Part shown: positions 24,646 to 31,601 of the stretch, one piece after another
Layout of the letters: each line of letters begins with the position of its first letter
Position numbering within the stretch: the first letter of the stretch is position 1
Virus record (IMG/VR): IMGVR_UViG_3300010371_000058
Span: 1 to 42,161 of that record
DNA length: 42,161 bases
Reading direction: 5' to 3' (one strand)
DNA from: a virus
Made by a program: the position numbers and the translations under genes
Notes under the pieces: model-generated
Database searches by the model: none
Seen by the model: only the letters and a program-made list of their open reading frames with translations
Told to the model about the DNA's origin: nothing

Positions 24646-25412
24646 TAGTAAACCCAAAGCGGCCCGGCGCCCATCATGCGTGCGATCGTGGCGAACTGGA
24701 CCCCGTATTCCGTCTCCTGCCAGCTACCCCAACCCTCGAGACCGCCACCCTGCGTAACCGGCAGCATGGAAGCACTGACCCCGCCGGCCGATTTGCTGAT
24801 CATGATGCCGCGTGCGAGCCCCTGAGATACCGCCTGTCCTGCTGATGTGGTCGGGCTACCATCGGTGCGCATCCAGAGCGTGCAGAAATGCGCGATGAAC
24901 CAAGCCATCCCCATTGGCCACCATTCCTGCCAGCGGGCCTGAACGAGCGAGGCGGACGCCAGATTGATAAACAGGGCAATGACCGTGAACGGCACGAACG
25001 GCTGGGTATAGATGCCGATCACTGGAATCGTGTTCGTGGTTGCCGGCTGAGATAGCGTGATCTGCGTTGCCGAATCTACAGACAGCACCAGCGTGCCGTC
25101 CGGGAAGTTGCCAGCGACGAGCGTCCCGCCCTGGACCGTTACCGGAGCTACCGGCTGGCCAGGCAGGATACCGGCGGTCGTCTGGATCCCGGTTACAACC
25201 GCCGATCCGACCGTGATGGCACCCTGCACCGCGAGCTGCGCCCCGCCGAACTTCGGATACACTGCCAGGAAGTCCGTGATGCTGTATGGCGGGTTGGTCC
25301 CAACTACAACGTTCGACGCTCCTGCCAGCAGGGACGAGCCGAACTCAGTCGACCAGCCCCATACCGTATCGAGGAATAGATTGTAATTGGGAAACGTCGC
25401 GAAGCTCGACAC
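24645..25412 (-). CDS. Head-tail adaptor, DUF4054-like, with inserted beta module (255 aa)
   Basis: The flanking sequence PPYSITDFLAVYPKFGG and VIALFINLASASLVQARWQEWW, then GMAWFIAHFCTLWM and VQFATIARMMGAGPLWVY, is the DUF4054 pattern of a small head-tail connector, usually about 140 residues. Between the two, residues about 61-136 hold a divergent copy of the recurring beta module (ITVGSAVVTGIQTTAGILPG, LVLSVDSATQITLSQPA). This enlarges the protein well beyond its family. Function: connector ring between portal and neck. The stop couples to the small membrane gene. Confidence 0.75.
   Translation of the reverse strand: MSSFATFPNYNLFLDTVWGWSTEFGSSLLAGASNVVVGTNPPYSITDFLAVYPKFGGAQLAVQGAITVGSAVVTGIQTTAGILPGQPVAPVTVQGGTLVAGNFPDGTLVLSVDSATQITLSQPATTNTIPVIGIYTQPFVPFTVIALFINLASASLVQARWQEWWPMGMAWFIAHFCTLWMRTDGSPTTSAGQAVSQGLARGIMISKSAGGVSASMLPVTQGGGLEGWGSWQETEYGVQFATIARMMGAGPLWVY
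25005..25232 (-). repeat. Recurring beta module, divergent copy 3 (in DUF4054)
   Basis: About 76 codons with ITVGSAVVTGIQTTAGILPGQ...VAGNFPDGTLVLSVDSATQITLS. It retains the order hydrophobic strand, GxxPGQ, GTxVxxVxxxTxITLS, but is the most diverged of the six copies. Confidence 0.55.
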
Positions 25413-25415
25413 GCT

Positions 25416-25931
25416 TTACTTGCCGTTCTTCTTGCCGTTCTTTGCGCTGTCGGCGGCCGGCGCATCCGTTTTGGCAGCATCGTCGGATTCGGCAGCGGCA
25501 GGCGCTTCAGCCTTGTCCGCTCCACCGAGCGCCGCGAGAAGGCGATTGACCTGGTTCTTGAGCTCGGTAACTTCTTCGCGCAGCGACACTGTCTCGTCGG
25601 AGACGCCCGGTTCCTTTGCCAGCGGCTTGTAGGGATACTCGCCGGCGTGGTACTTGCGCTTTTCGTCCTCGACGATCTTTTCGGCTTCTGCACGGTCATA
25701 ACCTTGTGCCAGAACCTCATCGAGCGACGGAGGCAGCTTGTCGGTATCCTTACGGCCGTCTGGGATTTCGGCGATCGTGCTGTCCTTCAGGGCGGCCTTG
25801 TAGGTCTCCGTCCCCTTTACCCAGTCAGGAACGTCCTGAATCTGATTCGCCTGCTTGATGGTGAACTGCTGCGCCTGCCCGTCGACAACGTTGGCGCCGA
25901 ACGTGAGCGAGCGCCTTGCAATGACTCTCAT
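25416..25931 (-). CDS. Hypothetical head-region protein with acidic C-terminal tail (171 aa)
   Basis: FTIKQANQIQDVPDWVKGTETYKAALKDSTIAEI is a motif often seen in small phage head-region proteins: a W-V-K/x-T-x-x-Y-K/x-A-x-K-D-G/S core. A region of about 60 residues of charged helix follows (KIVEDEKRKYHAGEYPY), then a coiled coil (LREEVTELKNQVNRLLAAL) and an Ala/Asp/Lys-rich tail. No enzymatic motif. It lies downstream of the capsid terminator and upstream of DUF4054, in head-tail joining territory. Role unknown; scaffold-like or connector accessory possible. Confidence 0.6.
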   Translation of the reverse strand: MRVIARRSLTFGANVVDGQAQQFTIKQANQIQDVPDWVKGTETYKAALKDSTIAEIPDGRKDTDKLPPSLDEVLAQGYDRAEAEKIVEDEKRKYHAGEYPYKPLAKEPGVSDETVSLREEVTELKNQVNRLLAALGGADKAEAPAAAESDDAAKTDAPAADSAKNGKKNGK

Positions 25932-25967
25932 GGTGTTGAATTCCTTTTCCGTTGAAGTGAATGTTCA

Positions 25968-25997
25968 GAAAACCCGGGACGCCTTGCGGCGCCCCGG
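25968..25997 (-). terminator. Intrinsic terminator after the capsid gene
   Basis: On the minus strand, CCGGGGCGCC and GGCGTCCCGG pair (10 bp, one G-T wobble) around a GCAA tetraloop (25974-25997), followed by GTTTTC. It lies 36 bases downstream of the capsid stop. A partial terminator here would lower transcription of connector and tail genes relative to capsid. Confidence 0.85.
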
Positions 25998-26032
25998 AAT
26001 CTCAACCTGCCCAGCTTGTTCCCGGCGGCCTT

Positions 26033-27145
26033 TTAAATGCCGTCCAGGTAGATCGAGGTCAGTGTCCGCTTGAAGATCGGCACACTGACGTTGCCGTTGT
26101 AGATGGATTCGTATCCGCCGCCGGAATGCGTGGTCGGAACGGTCATACCCTTGGTCATCGGCTGGCCGATGTGCAGGTATTGGGACTTCTTGTCCTTGCG
26201 GTAAAGCACGCCGCGGTCAAGACCGTTGCCGGTGTTGCCGCCGGTGTTGCCGATGCCCTGGCCGCTGATCCAGTTGTTCGGCAGCGGCTGGATGTCGAGG
26301 TCGACACCCCAGTGGGTGGCCACACAGTTCCGCTTGATGTATGACATCAGCGATTCCGAGGCCGCGACGCCGCCGATGGTGATCGGCTGAGTCAGCAGGT
26401 TGAACTGCGGATTCAGCGGCAACAGCAGCGTGTTGGGCGAACCTTCGCGCCAGGAGTAACCGCTGTTTGCCACGGCGGCCGAGAGCGCGAAGTTGATGTC
26501 GTTCAGGATCTGCGTCGGCGTCTTCGAAACCCAGGTGGTCGAAGAGCCGCCACTCGGAACGACGAAGGACGGGATGTCCGGGTTGTTGCAGAGACCAGGA
26601 TATCCGAAGAATCCCTGGTAGGTCATGCCGTCGAGCATCTTGACCCACACGGTTTTGGTGGACTCTTCGAAGAGTTCCTGCAGGCTGAAGGGCGGTGGAG
26701 TGCCGCTGCGCGCAGCCGTGTTCATCTTCTGGAGGTCCAGATAAGAGATCACGAAGCCGGACGCCCAGTTGAACGCCGGCCAGATTCCCTTCTTGACGTT
26801 CTGCTGGGCCATCGCGATTTCGGTCGTGTTGGTTCCCTGCAGGCCGTACTGCTGGTTGCCCGAACTCGTGTACTCGCTGGCGTATGCCGCGATGAAGTCC
26901 GGGTAGCCTCCGCCGATGGTGGTCGGCATATCGCGCTGGTGCGTTGTTTCCTGCAACGGCGCCGTGAGGTCGGGGTCGAGGATTTCGAGCTGCGAAGCGA
27001 GGAACGCTTCACCCGAAGCGCCCGCCGCGTCAAAGGCCATGCGGTCGTGGGCGAGAGCGCTGCTACGCCGTACGACACGGCCGGTACGAGTGTAGGCTTC
27101 GACGCCCCGATCACCCGGCACAACAAGAGCATTGGATCGAAACAT
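26033..27145 (-). CDS. Major capsid protein, DUF2184-like (370 aa)
   Basis: The start at 27145 has AAAGGA/AGGA and an AC-rich leader; a longer upstream frame would overlap the previous gene and lacks family sequence. SQLEILDPDLTAPLQETTHQRDMP, then MLDGMTYQGFFGYPGLCNNPDIP, NTLLLPLNPQFNLLT and LPNNWISGQGIG match the DUF2184 (HK97-fold) major capsid family of Bcep781-like phages. It contains NTGGNTGNG near residue 310. It follows the cement and protease genes and is followed by a terminator. Forms the icosahedral shell. Confidence 0.88.
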   Translation of the reverse strand: MFRSNALVVPGDRGVEAYTRTGRVVRRSSALAHDRMAFDAAGASGEAFLASQLEILDPDLTAPLQETTHQRDMPTTIGGGYPDFIAAYASEYTSSGNQQYGLQGTNTTEIAMAQQNVKKGIWPAFNWASGFVISYLDLQKMNTAARSGTPPPFSLQELFEESTKTVWVKMLDGMTYQGFFGYPGLCNNPDIPSFVVPSGGSSTTWVSKTPTQILNDINFALSAAVANSGYSWREGSPNTLLLPLNPQFNLLTQPITIGGVAASESLMSYIKRNCVATHWGVDLDIQPLPNNWISGQGIGNTGGNTGNGLDRGVLYRKDKKSQYLHIGQPMTKGMTVPTTHSGGGYESIYNGNVSVPIFKRTLTSIYLDGI

Positions 27146-27183
27146 TGTGTTGTCCTGTGTTGTTCCTTTCTGTTGAATCGGGC
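27146..27183 (-). promoter_or_regulatory. AC-rich leader and ribosome-binding sites of the capsid gene
   Basis: Minus-strand leader reads CAACAGAAAGGAACAACACA then GGACAACACA before the ATG. Two SD-like purine clusters (AAAGGA and AGGA) are separated by AC-rich repeats. The AACACA style matches the sheath leader at 20330-20368. Confidence 0.45.
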
Positions 27184-28194
27184 TTACGCGCCGTGACGGT
27201 TCAGGATCGAAACTTCGGAGATGAAGTTTTCGTCGATCTGGCCCGTGGTGAACCGAATCCACGGATCGGTGAGCCCGCCGAGCAGGCACATGTTGGAGAA
27301 AGTCACCGCAGTGGTGCTCAGGGCACCAGTGACAGCGAGCGAGATGGTGATGGTGGTTCCGGAAACAGCCGTTACGAAGGTGTTGTCCTGGATGTTGGCG
27401 TTGCCACCCACCTGCTGGCCGACCGCGATACCGGTCGCGCTGGCCACCGTCAGCGAAGTCGTGTTAATGGTCGCTGTGGCAGTCGTGCTGGCAGCCTGAT
27501 CGTCAGCCGCTTCGAAGTCTCCGACAGCGGTGCCAGGCAGAGACGAGTTGGCGACCGTCCGGATGTAAACGGCCTTGTTGGCGTTGGGGGTGCCGGCGGG
27601 GATATTGACCGTGATGCCGGAAACGGCTTCGGCCACGTCGGCAAGCTGGTTGTTGGCGTAAAAGCCGACGATTGGAGACCGCGGCGTCGTGAAGTTGACG
27701 TTGGTCGAGCTCATCGCCTGCGTCAGGTTTGCCGACAGAGTTACGGTCGTGCCGCTGATTGCCGTGACCGTGGTGCCTTCCGGCGCACCCTGACCTTCGA
27801 CGAGCTGACCTACAGCGATGCCGGTCGCACTGGCCACCGTGATGCTGTTGGTGTTGATGGAGCCGCTTGCCGTGGTGCTGACGACGGTCGTATTGCCGCT
27901 CTGCACCAGAGATGTGTAGGCGAACTCGGTCTTGACATTGCGGACCGCGATGCCGACGAACTGCTTTTTAAGGTTCTGGGCATTCGTGGCGGTTGCGAGG
28001 AAGTCGGCGAGCGACTGATACTTGCCGCCCGCCGCATCCGGAAGGATGACAGCGCCGGCGCCGAACGCCAGTCCATTTGTGCTCGAAACCTGCCGGTTGC
28101 GAGCCACGCGGACATACTGGCGCGAGATGGTGCCCGGGAACCCGACATTGGGTCCATTGGGCGCGATTGCTACTCCAAAGCTGTTGAAAGCCAT
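27184..28194 (-). CDS. Structural cement / decoration protein with two beta modules (336 aa)
   Basis: MAFNSFGVAIAPNGPNVGFP and TISRQYVRVARNRQV (with internal ALADFLAT-like helix, GIAVRNVKTEFAY) begin a family of cement proteins encoded directly upstream of capsid. The beta-rich core is interrupted twice: residues 104-168 and 235-300 are two closely similar copies of the recurring module. Between them, YANNQLADVAEAVSGITVNIPAGTPNANKAVYIRT is the uninterrupted family sequence. The last segment (GGLTDPWIRFTTGQIDENFISEVSIL) resumes it. Likely binds the outside of the capsid, with the modules exposed. Confidence 0.78.
   Translation of the reverse strand: MAFNSFGVAIAPNGPNVGFPGTISRQYVRVARNRQVSSTNGLAFGAGAVILPDAAGGKYQSLADFLATATNAQNLKKQFVGIAVRNVKTEFAYTSLVQSGNTTVVSTTASGSINTNSITVASATGIAVGQLVEGQGAPEGTTVTAISGTTVTLSANLTQAMSSTNVNFTTPRSPIVGFYANNQLADVAEAVSGITVNIPAGTPNANKAVYIRTVANSSLPGTAVGDFEAADDQAASTTATATINTTSLTVASATGIAVGQQVGGNANIQDNTFVTAVSGTTITISLAVTGALSTTAVTFSNMCLLGGLTDPWIRFTTGQIDENFISEVSILNRHGA
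27295..27492 (-). repeat. Recurring beta module, copy 4 (cement, C-terminal)
   Basis: Core TSLTVASATGIAVGQQVGG, ending FVTAVSGTTITISLAVTGAL. At DNA level it keeps a near-identical stretch of about 24 bp (GAT-CCGGTCGC-CTGGCCACCGT) with copy 5 in the same gene, so these two are recent duplicates. Confidence 0.85.
27691..27885 (-). repeat. Recurring beta module, copy 5 (cement, N-terminal)
   Basis: Core NSITVASATGIAVGQLVEG, then EGTTVTAISGTTVTLSANLT. It is the closest match to the decoration copy at 29935-30129 in TVASAT.IAVGQ and ISGTTVTLS.NL. Confidence 0.85.
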
Positions 28195-28223
28195 GATTTG
28201 TATTCAGCGGAGGCGAGCCCCGC

Positions 28224-29789
28224 TTACTTACCCACCTTTCCTTTGAGCGAAGAGTTGTAGAACTCCTGCAATTTGTTGATGTCCTGACCGACCGGGACAA
28301 ACTGGCGGTCTTGCCCCATGGAGCGGCGCGCGGCGCCTGCGAACTGGCGATAGCCGCCGGAGGTTTGCCGCGAACTGCGTGTCTGTCCGGCGAAGAGTTC
28401 GTTGAACTCCTGAATGAGCGCGCGATCATTTGTCTTTGCAACGGCCTTGCGCATCCGCTTGATGAATTCGCGATCGCGTCCGGATTCGATGACTTGTGCC
28501 GAATCGGCGGCGCGGCGCGTGCGGCGATCCTCGGCCGGTTCCATCTCTTCCTCTTCGATCGGCTCGACAACTTCGGCATCGTCGTGAGCGCCGTCTTCGT
28601 GGCCGCCCTGGGCGTATTCGTTCAGCAGACCCATGAGTTCGTTGACGTCAGCGTCTTCGCCGACCTCTTCTTCCTCTTCCTCGACGCCCATGCCGTCGAG
28701 CATGCGGTCGAGAGTGGCGTGTGCCCGTGCCCGGCGATCCTTCGCCATGGAGTCCTTCGCCCGCTTGTCCCTGGCCATGCACTTGTCTTTCGTGCAGTCC
28801 ATGTGCCCTTCGGTGCCGGGTTTGCATTCGCCGTCAGCGGCGCGCGCATCTTCCGCAGCCTTTTTGTCCGCTGCGGCTTTGTCTGCGGCTGCTTTGTCGG
28901 CCGCCTTGTCCTCGGCGGCCTTTCGGTCTTCTGCCGCCCTGCGATCTTCCGCGGCGCGCCGGTCGGCCGCCCGCCTTTCTTCCCGCTTTTCTTCCCGCTC
29001 CTCTTCGGACTCTTCCGAGTCGCCAACGCGGGCTTTGACCTCGATCGCCGTCTTTGCGTACTCTTCGTCCGTAACGTTTTCGTCACGAGCGAGTGCTCTC
29101 AGGCCGCGACCGATGACATCCATCAATCGGTTCTTCACTCTGCGTTCTCCTTTGCTGGTTTGTTTGGAGGCAGAAGTCTCCGCTGGCTGCTGATGGTTTG
29201 GCGCTTCTACTTCAGGCGCCGCGTCATTGATGCGGGCTTCTGCTCCCGCTCGGCCCTTCGGCACTACGGCGACGTGGTTGCCCACAATCGCCACCTGCAA
29301 GATCGTGTCGCCATCACGAACGATCTGGAATTCGTATCCGCAAGACAACTCACGGACCCCTTCGACGAGAACTTTGCGTTTGAGATCGGCGTCGGTGATG
29401 ATCAGGTCACCGATGAGTGGCCAGTCGCCGGACTCGAGCGCCGCTTCGCCCTTGCGCACGTTGGTGACGTGGCCGCGGATATACTGCCGGGCGTTCTCCG
29501 CATCGACATGCGTCGGCGGGTGGTTGTCGCAGACCGGCTTTGAATTGAAGCTCGCGATCGTTTCCGGCGCGAACACCTGCTCGGGCGAGCGATAGAGATT
29601 GATCTTGTCCAGCGGCCGGCTGATGTCGATGCCGAGTTCTTCGGCCGTGTCCTGTGGAAGATCCCGAACCTGATAGGTCTGCCAACCAGTGCGGGCGAGG
29701 ACCGCCGACAGGCATTGCAGGAAGCCTTCCGGGCTTTCTGAAATGTTGTCGGTTAGTTTGGTGCCGTAGTAAGTGAGCGTCGCGCCCAT
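28224..29789 (-). CDS. Prohead protease (DUF2213) fused to scaffold-like region (521 aa)
   Basis: Residues 25-190 match DUF2213: LARTGWQTYQVRDLP, INLYRSPEQVFAPETIASFN, SKPVCDNHPPTHVDAENAR, GVRELSCGYEF, AIVGNHVAVVPKGRAG. Conserved His90 (DNHPP) and Ser149 (ELSCGY) suit a serine protease triad, with His172 a further candidate. Residues about 250-420 are very charged (repeated EERREEK, AEDRRAAEDRKAAEDKA), a scaffold-like coiled coil with a GECKPGTEGHMDCTKDKC cysteine patch. The C-terminus is basic. The fusion makes a scaffold with its own maturation protease, as in some other phages. It processes the capsid before DNA packaging. Confidence 0.85.
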   Translation of the reverse strand: MGATLTYYGTKLTDNISESPEGFLQCLSAVLARTGWQTYQVRDLPQDTAEELGIDISRPLDKINLYRSPEQVFAPETIASFNSKPVCDNHPPTHVDAENARQYIRGHVTNVRKGEAALESGDWPLIGDLIITDADLKRKVLVEGVRELSCGYEFQIVRDGDTILQVAIVGNHVAVVPKGRAGAEARINDAAPEVEAPNHQQPAETSASKQTSKGERRVKNRLMDVIGRGLRALARDENVTDEEYAKTAIEVKARVGDSEESEEEREEKREERRAADRRAAEDRRAAEDRKAAEDKAADKAAADKAAADKKAAEDARAADGECKPGTEGHMDCTKDKCMARDKRAKDSMAKDRRARAHATLDRMLDGMGVEEEEEEVGEDADVNELMGLLNEYAQGGHEDGAHDDAEVVEPIEEEEMEPAEDRRTRRAADSAQVIESGRDREFIKRMRKAVAKTNDRALIQEFNELFAGQTRSSRQTSGGYRQFAGAARRSMGQDRQFVPVGQDINKLQEFYNSSLKGKVGK

Positions 29790-29796
29790 GGCGGAG

Positions 29797-30291
29797 CTAG
29801 ACCCCCACCGCCACGTTCAGCACGGTACGCGTACCGCTCGATACCGCGCTCAGAAAGGTGTTGGAGCCGATTGCCAGGAACTGCGGCTGTTGCGGCATGA
29901 TCGCAATGCCGGTGTTCAACTGGACCGTATTGACGAAGTTGATTGCAGTGGAACTCAGCGGCGCTGCCAGATTCATGGACAGCGTGACCGTGGTGCCGCT
30001 GATACCGGTGACCACCGCACCCTGCGGAACGCCTGCCGCCACAGCAGCCTGCCCAACAGCAATACTTGTCGCCGAGGCGACCGTGATAGTGTTCGAACCC
30101 TGAGAACCGGTTGCCGTGGTCGTCGCCGCGGCCGTGGTCAGCAGGCAAATTGCCGGCTCCCCGCTGAGATTGGTCAGCAGCACCTTATCGGGCGTGCTTC
30201 CGTTCGGCAGCGCAACCGCACTGGGCGTAGACGTCGGCGAGTATTGGGTGTAACCGCTGGGCGTAAACGCCGCAGGCGCAGTGATAGCCAT
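29797..30291 (-). CDS. Decoration / head-fibre-like protein with beta module (164 aa)
   Basis: The N-terminus ALPNGSTPDKVLLTNLSGEPAICLLTT and the C-terminus VQLNTGIAIMPQQPQFLAIG...NTFLSAVSSGTRTVLNVAVGV are the two halves of a small beta-sandwich commonly seen as phage head-fibre or decoration proteins. Residues 55-119 are a copy of the recurring module inserted exactly between the halves. Excluding it, the protein would be about 100 residues, the usual size. The start is 28 bases downstream of the preceding stop. Surface-exposed virion protein by inference. Confidence 0.7.
   Translation of the reverse strand: MAITAPAAFTPSGYTQYSPTSTPSAVALPNGSTPDKVLLTNLSGEPAICLLTTAAATTTATGSQGSNTITVASATSIAVGQAAVAAGVPQGAVVTGISGTTVTLSMNLAAPLSSTAINFVNTVQLNTGIAIMPQQPQFLAIGSNTFLSAVSSGTRTVLNVAVGV
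29935..30129 (-). repeat. Recurring beta module, copy 6 (decoration)
   Basis: About 65 codons with core SNTITVASATSIAVGQAAVAA, then VVTGISGTTVTLSMNLAAPL. It interrupts the host domain between AICLLTT and NTVQLNT. Confidence 0.85.
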
Positions 30292-30318
30292 GGGTGTCCT
30301 TACAGGAGTTCGGAGCGA

Positions 30319-30726
30319 CTACAGAACGTTCGAATTTGGCAGCGATGGACCGCCGCTGAAGCGAGCGACTAAAAAGCCATACACGTCCACACTGACGAGG
30401 CCTTTACCGCCTGGATGTGGGTCAAAGACCAGTTCACCGGCGTTACCCACACAGGCATGCTGGCCGCCGCGCTCGCTGATCCCTTCGATGGTGTGCCAGA
30501 CATTGCCATACCGGAATACTTCCGGAAACGTTGGGTTATCCGGCGAGACCTGTATGTAGAACAGGTCCAGCGGCAGCAGAAAATCGTTTACCTGCCGAAG
30601 AAAGGCGTTTCCGTCGGCGTCAAAATCCGGTACCGAGGAGATGGAGATCTCCAGAATCGAAGCCAGACAGGCCGCAAAACAGTTCCCGATGAGTGAGCCC
30701 GTGCGCGTCTGCTCTACCGGTATCAA
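30319..30726 (-). CDS. Papain-like phage protein, copy A (135 aa)
   Basis: IGNCFAACLASILEISISSVPDF, then GGQHACVGNAGELVFDPHPGG, is the small phage family discussed for 22179-22562, with Cys16, His90 and Asp102 as candidate catalytic residues. Length and motif spacing match the other copy although overall identity is low. It overlaps its upstream neighbour by 4 bases (ATGA). Two copies in one phage suggest either sub-functionalisation or separate acquisitions. Enzymatic activity has not been shown for the family as far as I know. Confidence 0.7.
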   Translation of the reverse strand: MIPVEQTRTGSLIGNCFAACLASILEISISSVPDFDADGNAFLRQVNDFLLPLDLFYIQVSPDNPTFPEVFRYGNVWHTIEGISERGGQHACVGNAGELVFDPHPGGKGLVSVDVYGFLVARFSGGPSLPNSNVL

Positions 30727-31055
30727 TTGGGACCGCCGTACAGCAGGCTTTTCCAGACCGGCTTGCCGCTGAGATGGGACCGCCGTGACGGCCGCACCCG
30801 ATCAGTCTTCACGCACCAGCCGTTTTTCGCTGCCTGCATCATCACCGGGCCAAGGGCCTTGTCGTTGTGTGCTGAGCGCAAGCCTGTATCCCAAACGTCA
30901 TCACAGATGAAGTCGGCGCGCCCCAGACAGACTTTTCGGATGGCTTCCAGCGCCTCTGCGCGCCACTCTTCAGCCGTGTTACCGGCGACGATGGCGAGCG
31001 CCAGGGTGAGTTGATTGCCGCTCTCGACGGTTGATGGGATCATCTGCGTAACCAC
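30723..31055 (-). CDS. Small phage protein with winged-helix-like C-terminus (about 110 aa)
   Basis: GNTAEEWRAEALEAIRKVCL, GRADFICDDVWDTGLRSAHNDKALGPVMMQAAKNGW and VKTDRVRPSRRSHLSGKPVWKSLLYG fit a small family of phage proteins ending in F-x-x-D-D-V-W...A-L-G-x-V-M-x-x-A...G-W...V-W-x-S-x-L. The region resembles a winged helix. Two starts are possible: TTG at 31088 (overlapping the upstream gene by 31 bases) or the GTG at 31055, chosen here since it lies two bases after the previous stop; neither has a clear ribosome-binding site. Function unknown. Confidence 0.58.
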   Translation of the reverse strand: MVTQMIPSTVESGNQLTLALAIVAGNTAEEWRAEALEAIRKVCLGRADFICDDVWDTGLRSAHNDKALGPVMMQAAKNGWCVKTDRVRPSRRSHLSGKPVWKSLLYGGPN

Positions 31056-31057
31056 TG

Positions 31058-31297
31058 TTACAGCCGGGATGTCGTCGCGCTCAGCCAATCCGCAAGCCGC
31101 AATTTCCAGGTCTTTTCCGGTGTGGCCACATCCGGCTCGACGGAAGCGTGTACAGAGCCCCGAGCGCCGTCGTCGTAGAAAATCTCGATCTCAAGCCGGG
31201 TAACGCCATTCGGGACAGGCGGCAGATCGCCAACGAAGTCCTGGACGGCCTCGATCCGCTCCTGCGCCAGAGTGTCGGCGAACTCCTGCTCATCCAT
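31058..31297 (-). CDS. Small hypothetical protein (79 aa)
   Basis: The ATG at 31297 is preceded by GGAG at 8 bases. The protein MDEQEFADTLAQERIEAVQD... contains a strand-rich centre (VTRLEIEIFYDDGARGSVHASVEPD) and a helical end. No domain recognised. It is immediately downstream in transcription from the portal gene region and opposite the promoter area of the plus-strand gene at 31374. Treat as a conserved-looking but unidentified late protein. Confidence 0.6.
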   Translation of the reverse strand: MDEQEFADTLAQERIEAVQDFVGDLPPVPNGVTRLEIEIFYDDGARGSVHASVEPDVATPEKTWKLRLADWLSATTSRL

Positions 31298-31361
31298 GCA
31301 GAAATCTCCTGTAATGCGCTGTATACGTGATTTCTGGTGTCTTTTGAGCCCATCTTGCATC

Positions 31362-31367
31362 TAAAAT
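31362..31367 (+). promoter_or_regulatory. Predicted -10 element (TAAAAT) of a leaderless gene
   Basis: TAAAAT ends 6 bases before the ATG at 31374, so the transcript would start at the start codon. No clear -35 is seen. The spacing closely matches that at 16987-16992. Confidence 0.5.
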
Positions 31368-31373
31368 AGAGCC

Positions 31374-31601
31374 ATGGCTACCAAACGCCCTGCCGACCTG
31401 AAACCCTCCCCCAAACTGTCCCAGGAAGAACTCGACGAGCTCGAGTTTGAGGCCGCGGAAGACAACCTGTACCTCTCGCCGGACGGCACGATGACCACCT
31501 ACCACGAAGGCGACGAGGAGGACCCCAACAGCGAATGGTACGAGAATCCGCCCAGCATCCGGATCGGCTCCACGGTCATCCCGGTGACCGATCTCAACTG
31601 A
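31374..31601 (+). CDS. Acidic small protein on the plus strand (75 aa)
   Basis: Strongly coding composition (GC-rich third positions: ACC, CTG, GAC, GAG). Sequence: KRPADLKPSPKLSQEELDELEF, EAAEDNLYLSPDGTMTTYHE, then DEEDPNSEWYENPPS and IRIGSTVIPVTD. Net negative with no signal peptide. It converges with the portal gene and their stops overlap by 3 bases. No Shine-Dalgarno; a TAAAAT box suggests leaderless expression. Acidic size and character could suit a DNA-mimic anti-defence protein, but this is speculation from composition only. Confidence 0.68.
   Translation: MATKRPADLKPSPKLSQEELDELEFEAAEDNLYLSPDGTMTTYHEGDEEDPNSEWYENPPSIRIGSTVIPVTDLN

Noticed and set aside
27145-28260. Plus-strand 371-codon frame over the cement gene
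   Set aside because: Mirror of the repetitive cement gene; no function or start signal.
28311-29543. Plus-strand open frame of 410 codons opposite the protease/scaffold gene
   Set aside because: Translation is low-complexity hydrophobic (FFLFLD, SFVR-type runs) mirroring the charged scaffold codons; no start signals and the minus-strand protein matches DUF2213.
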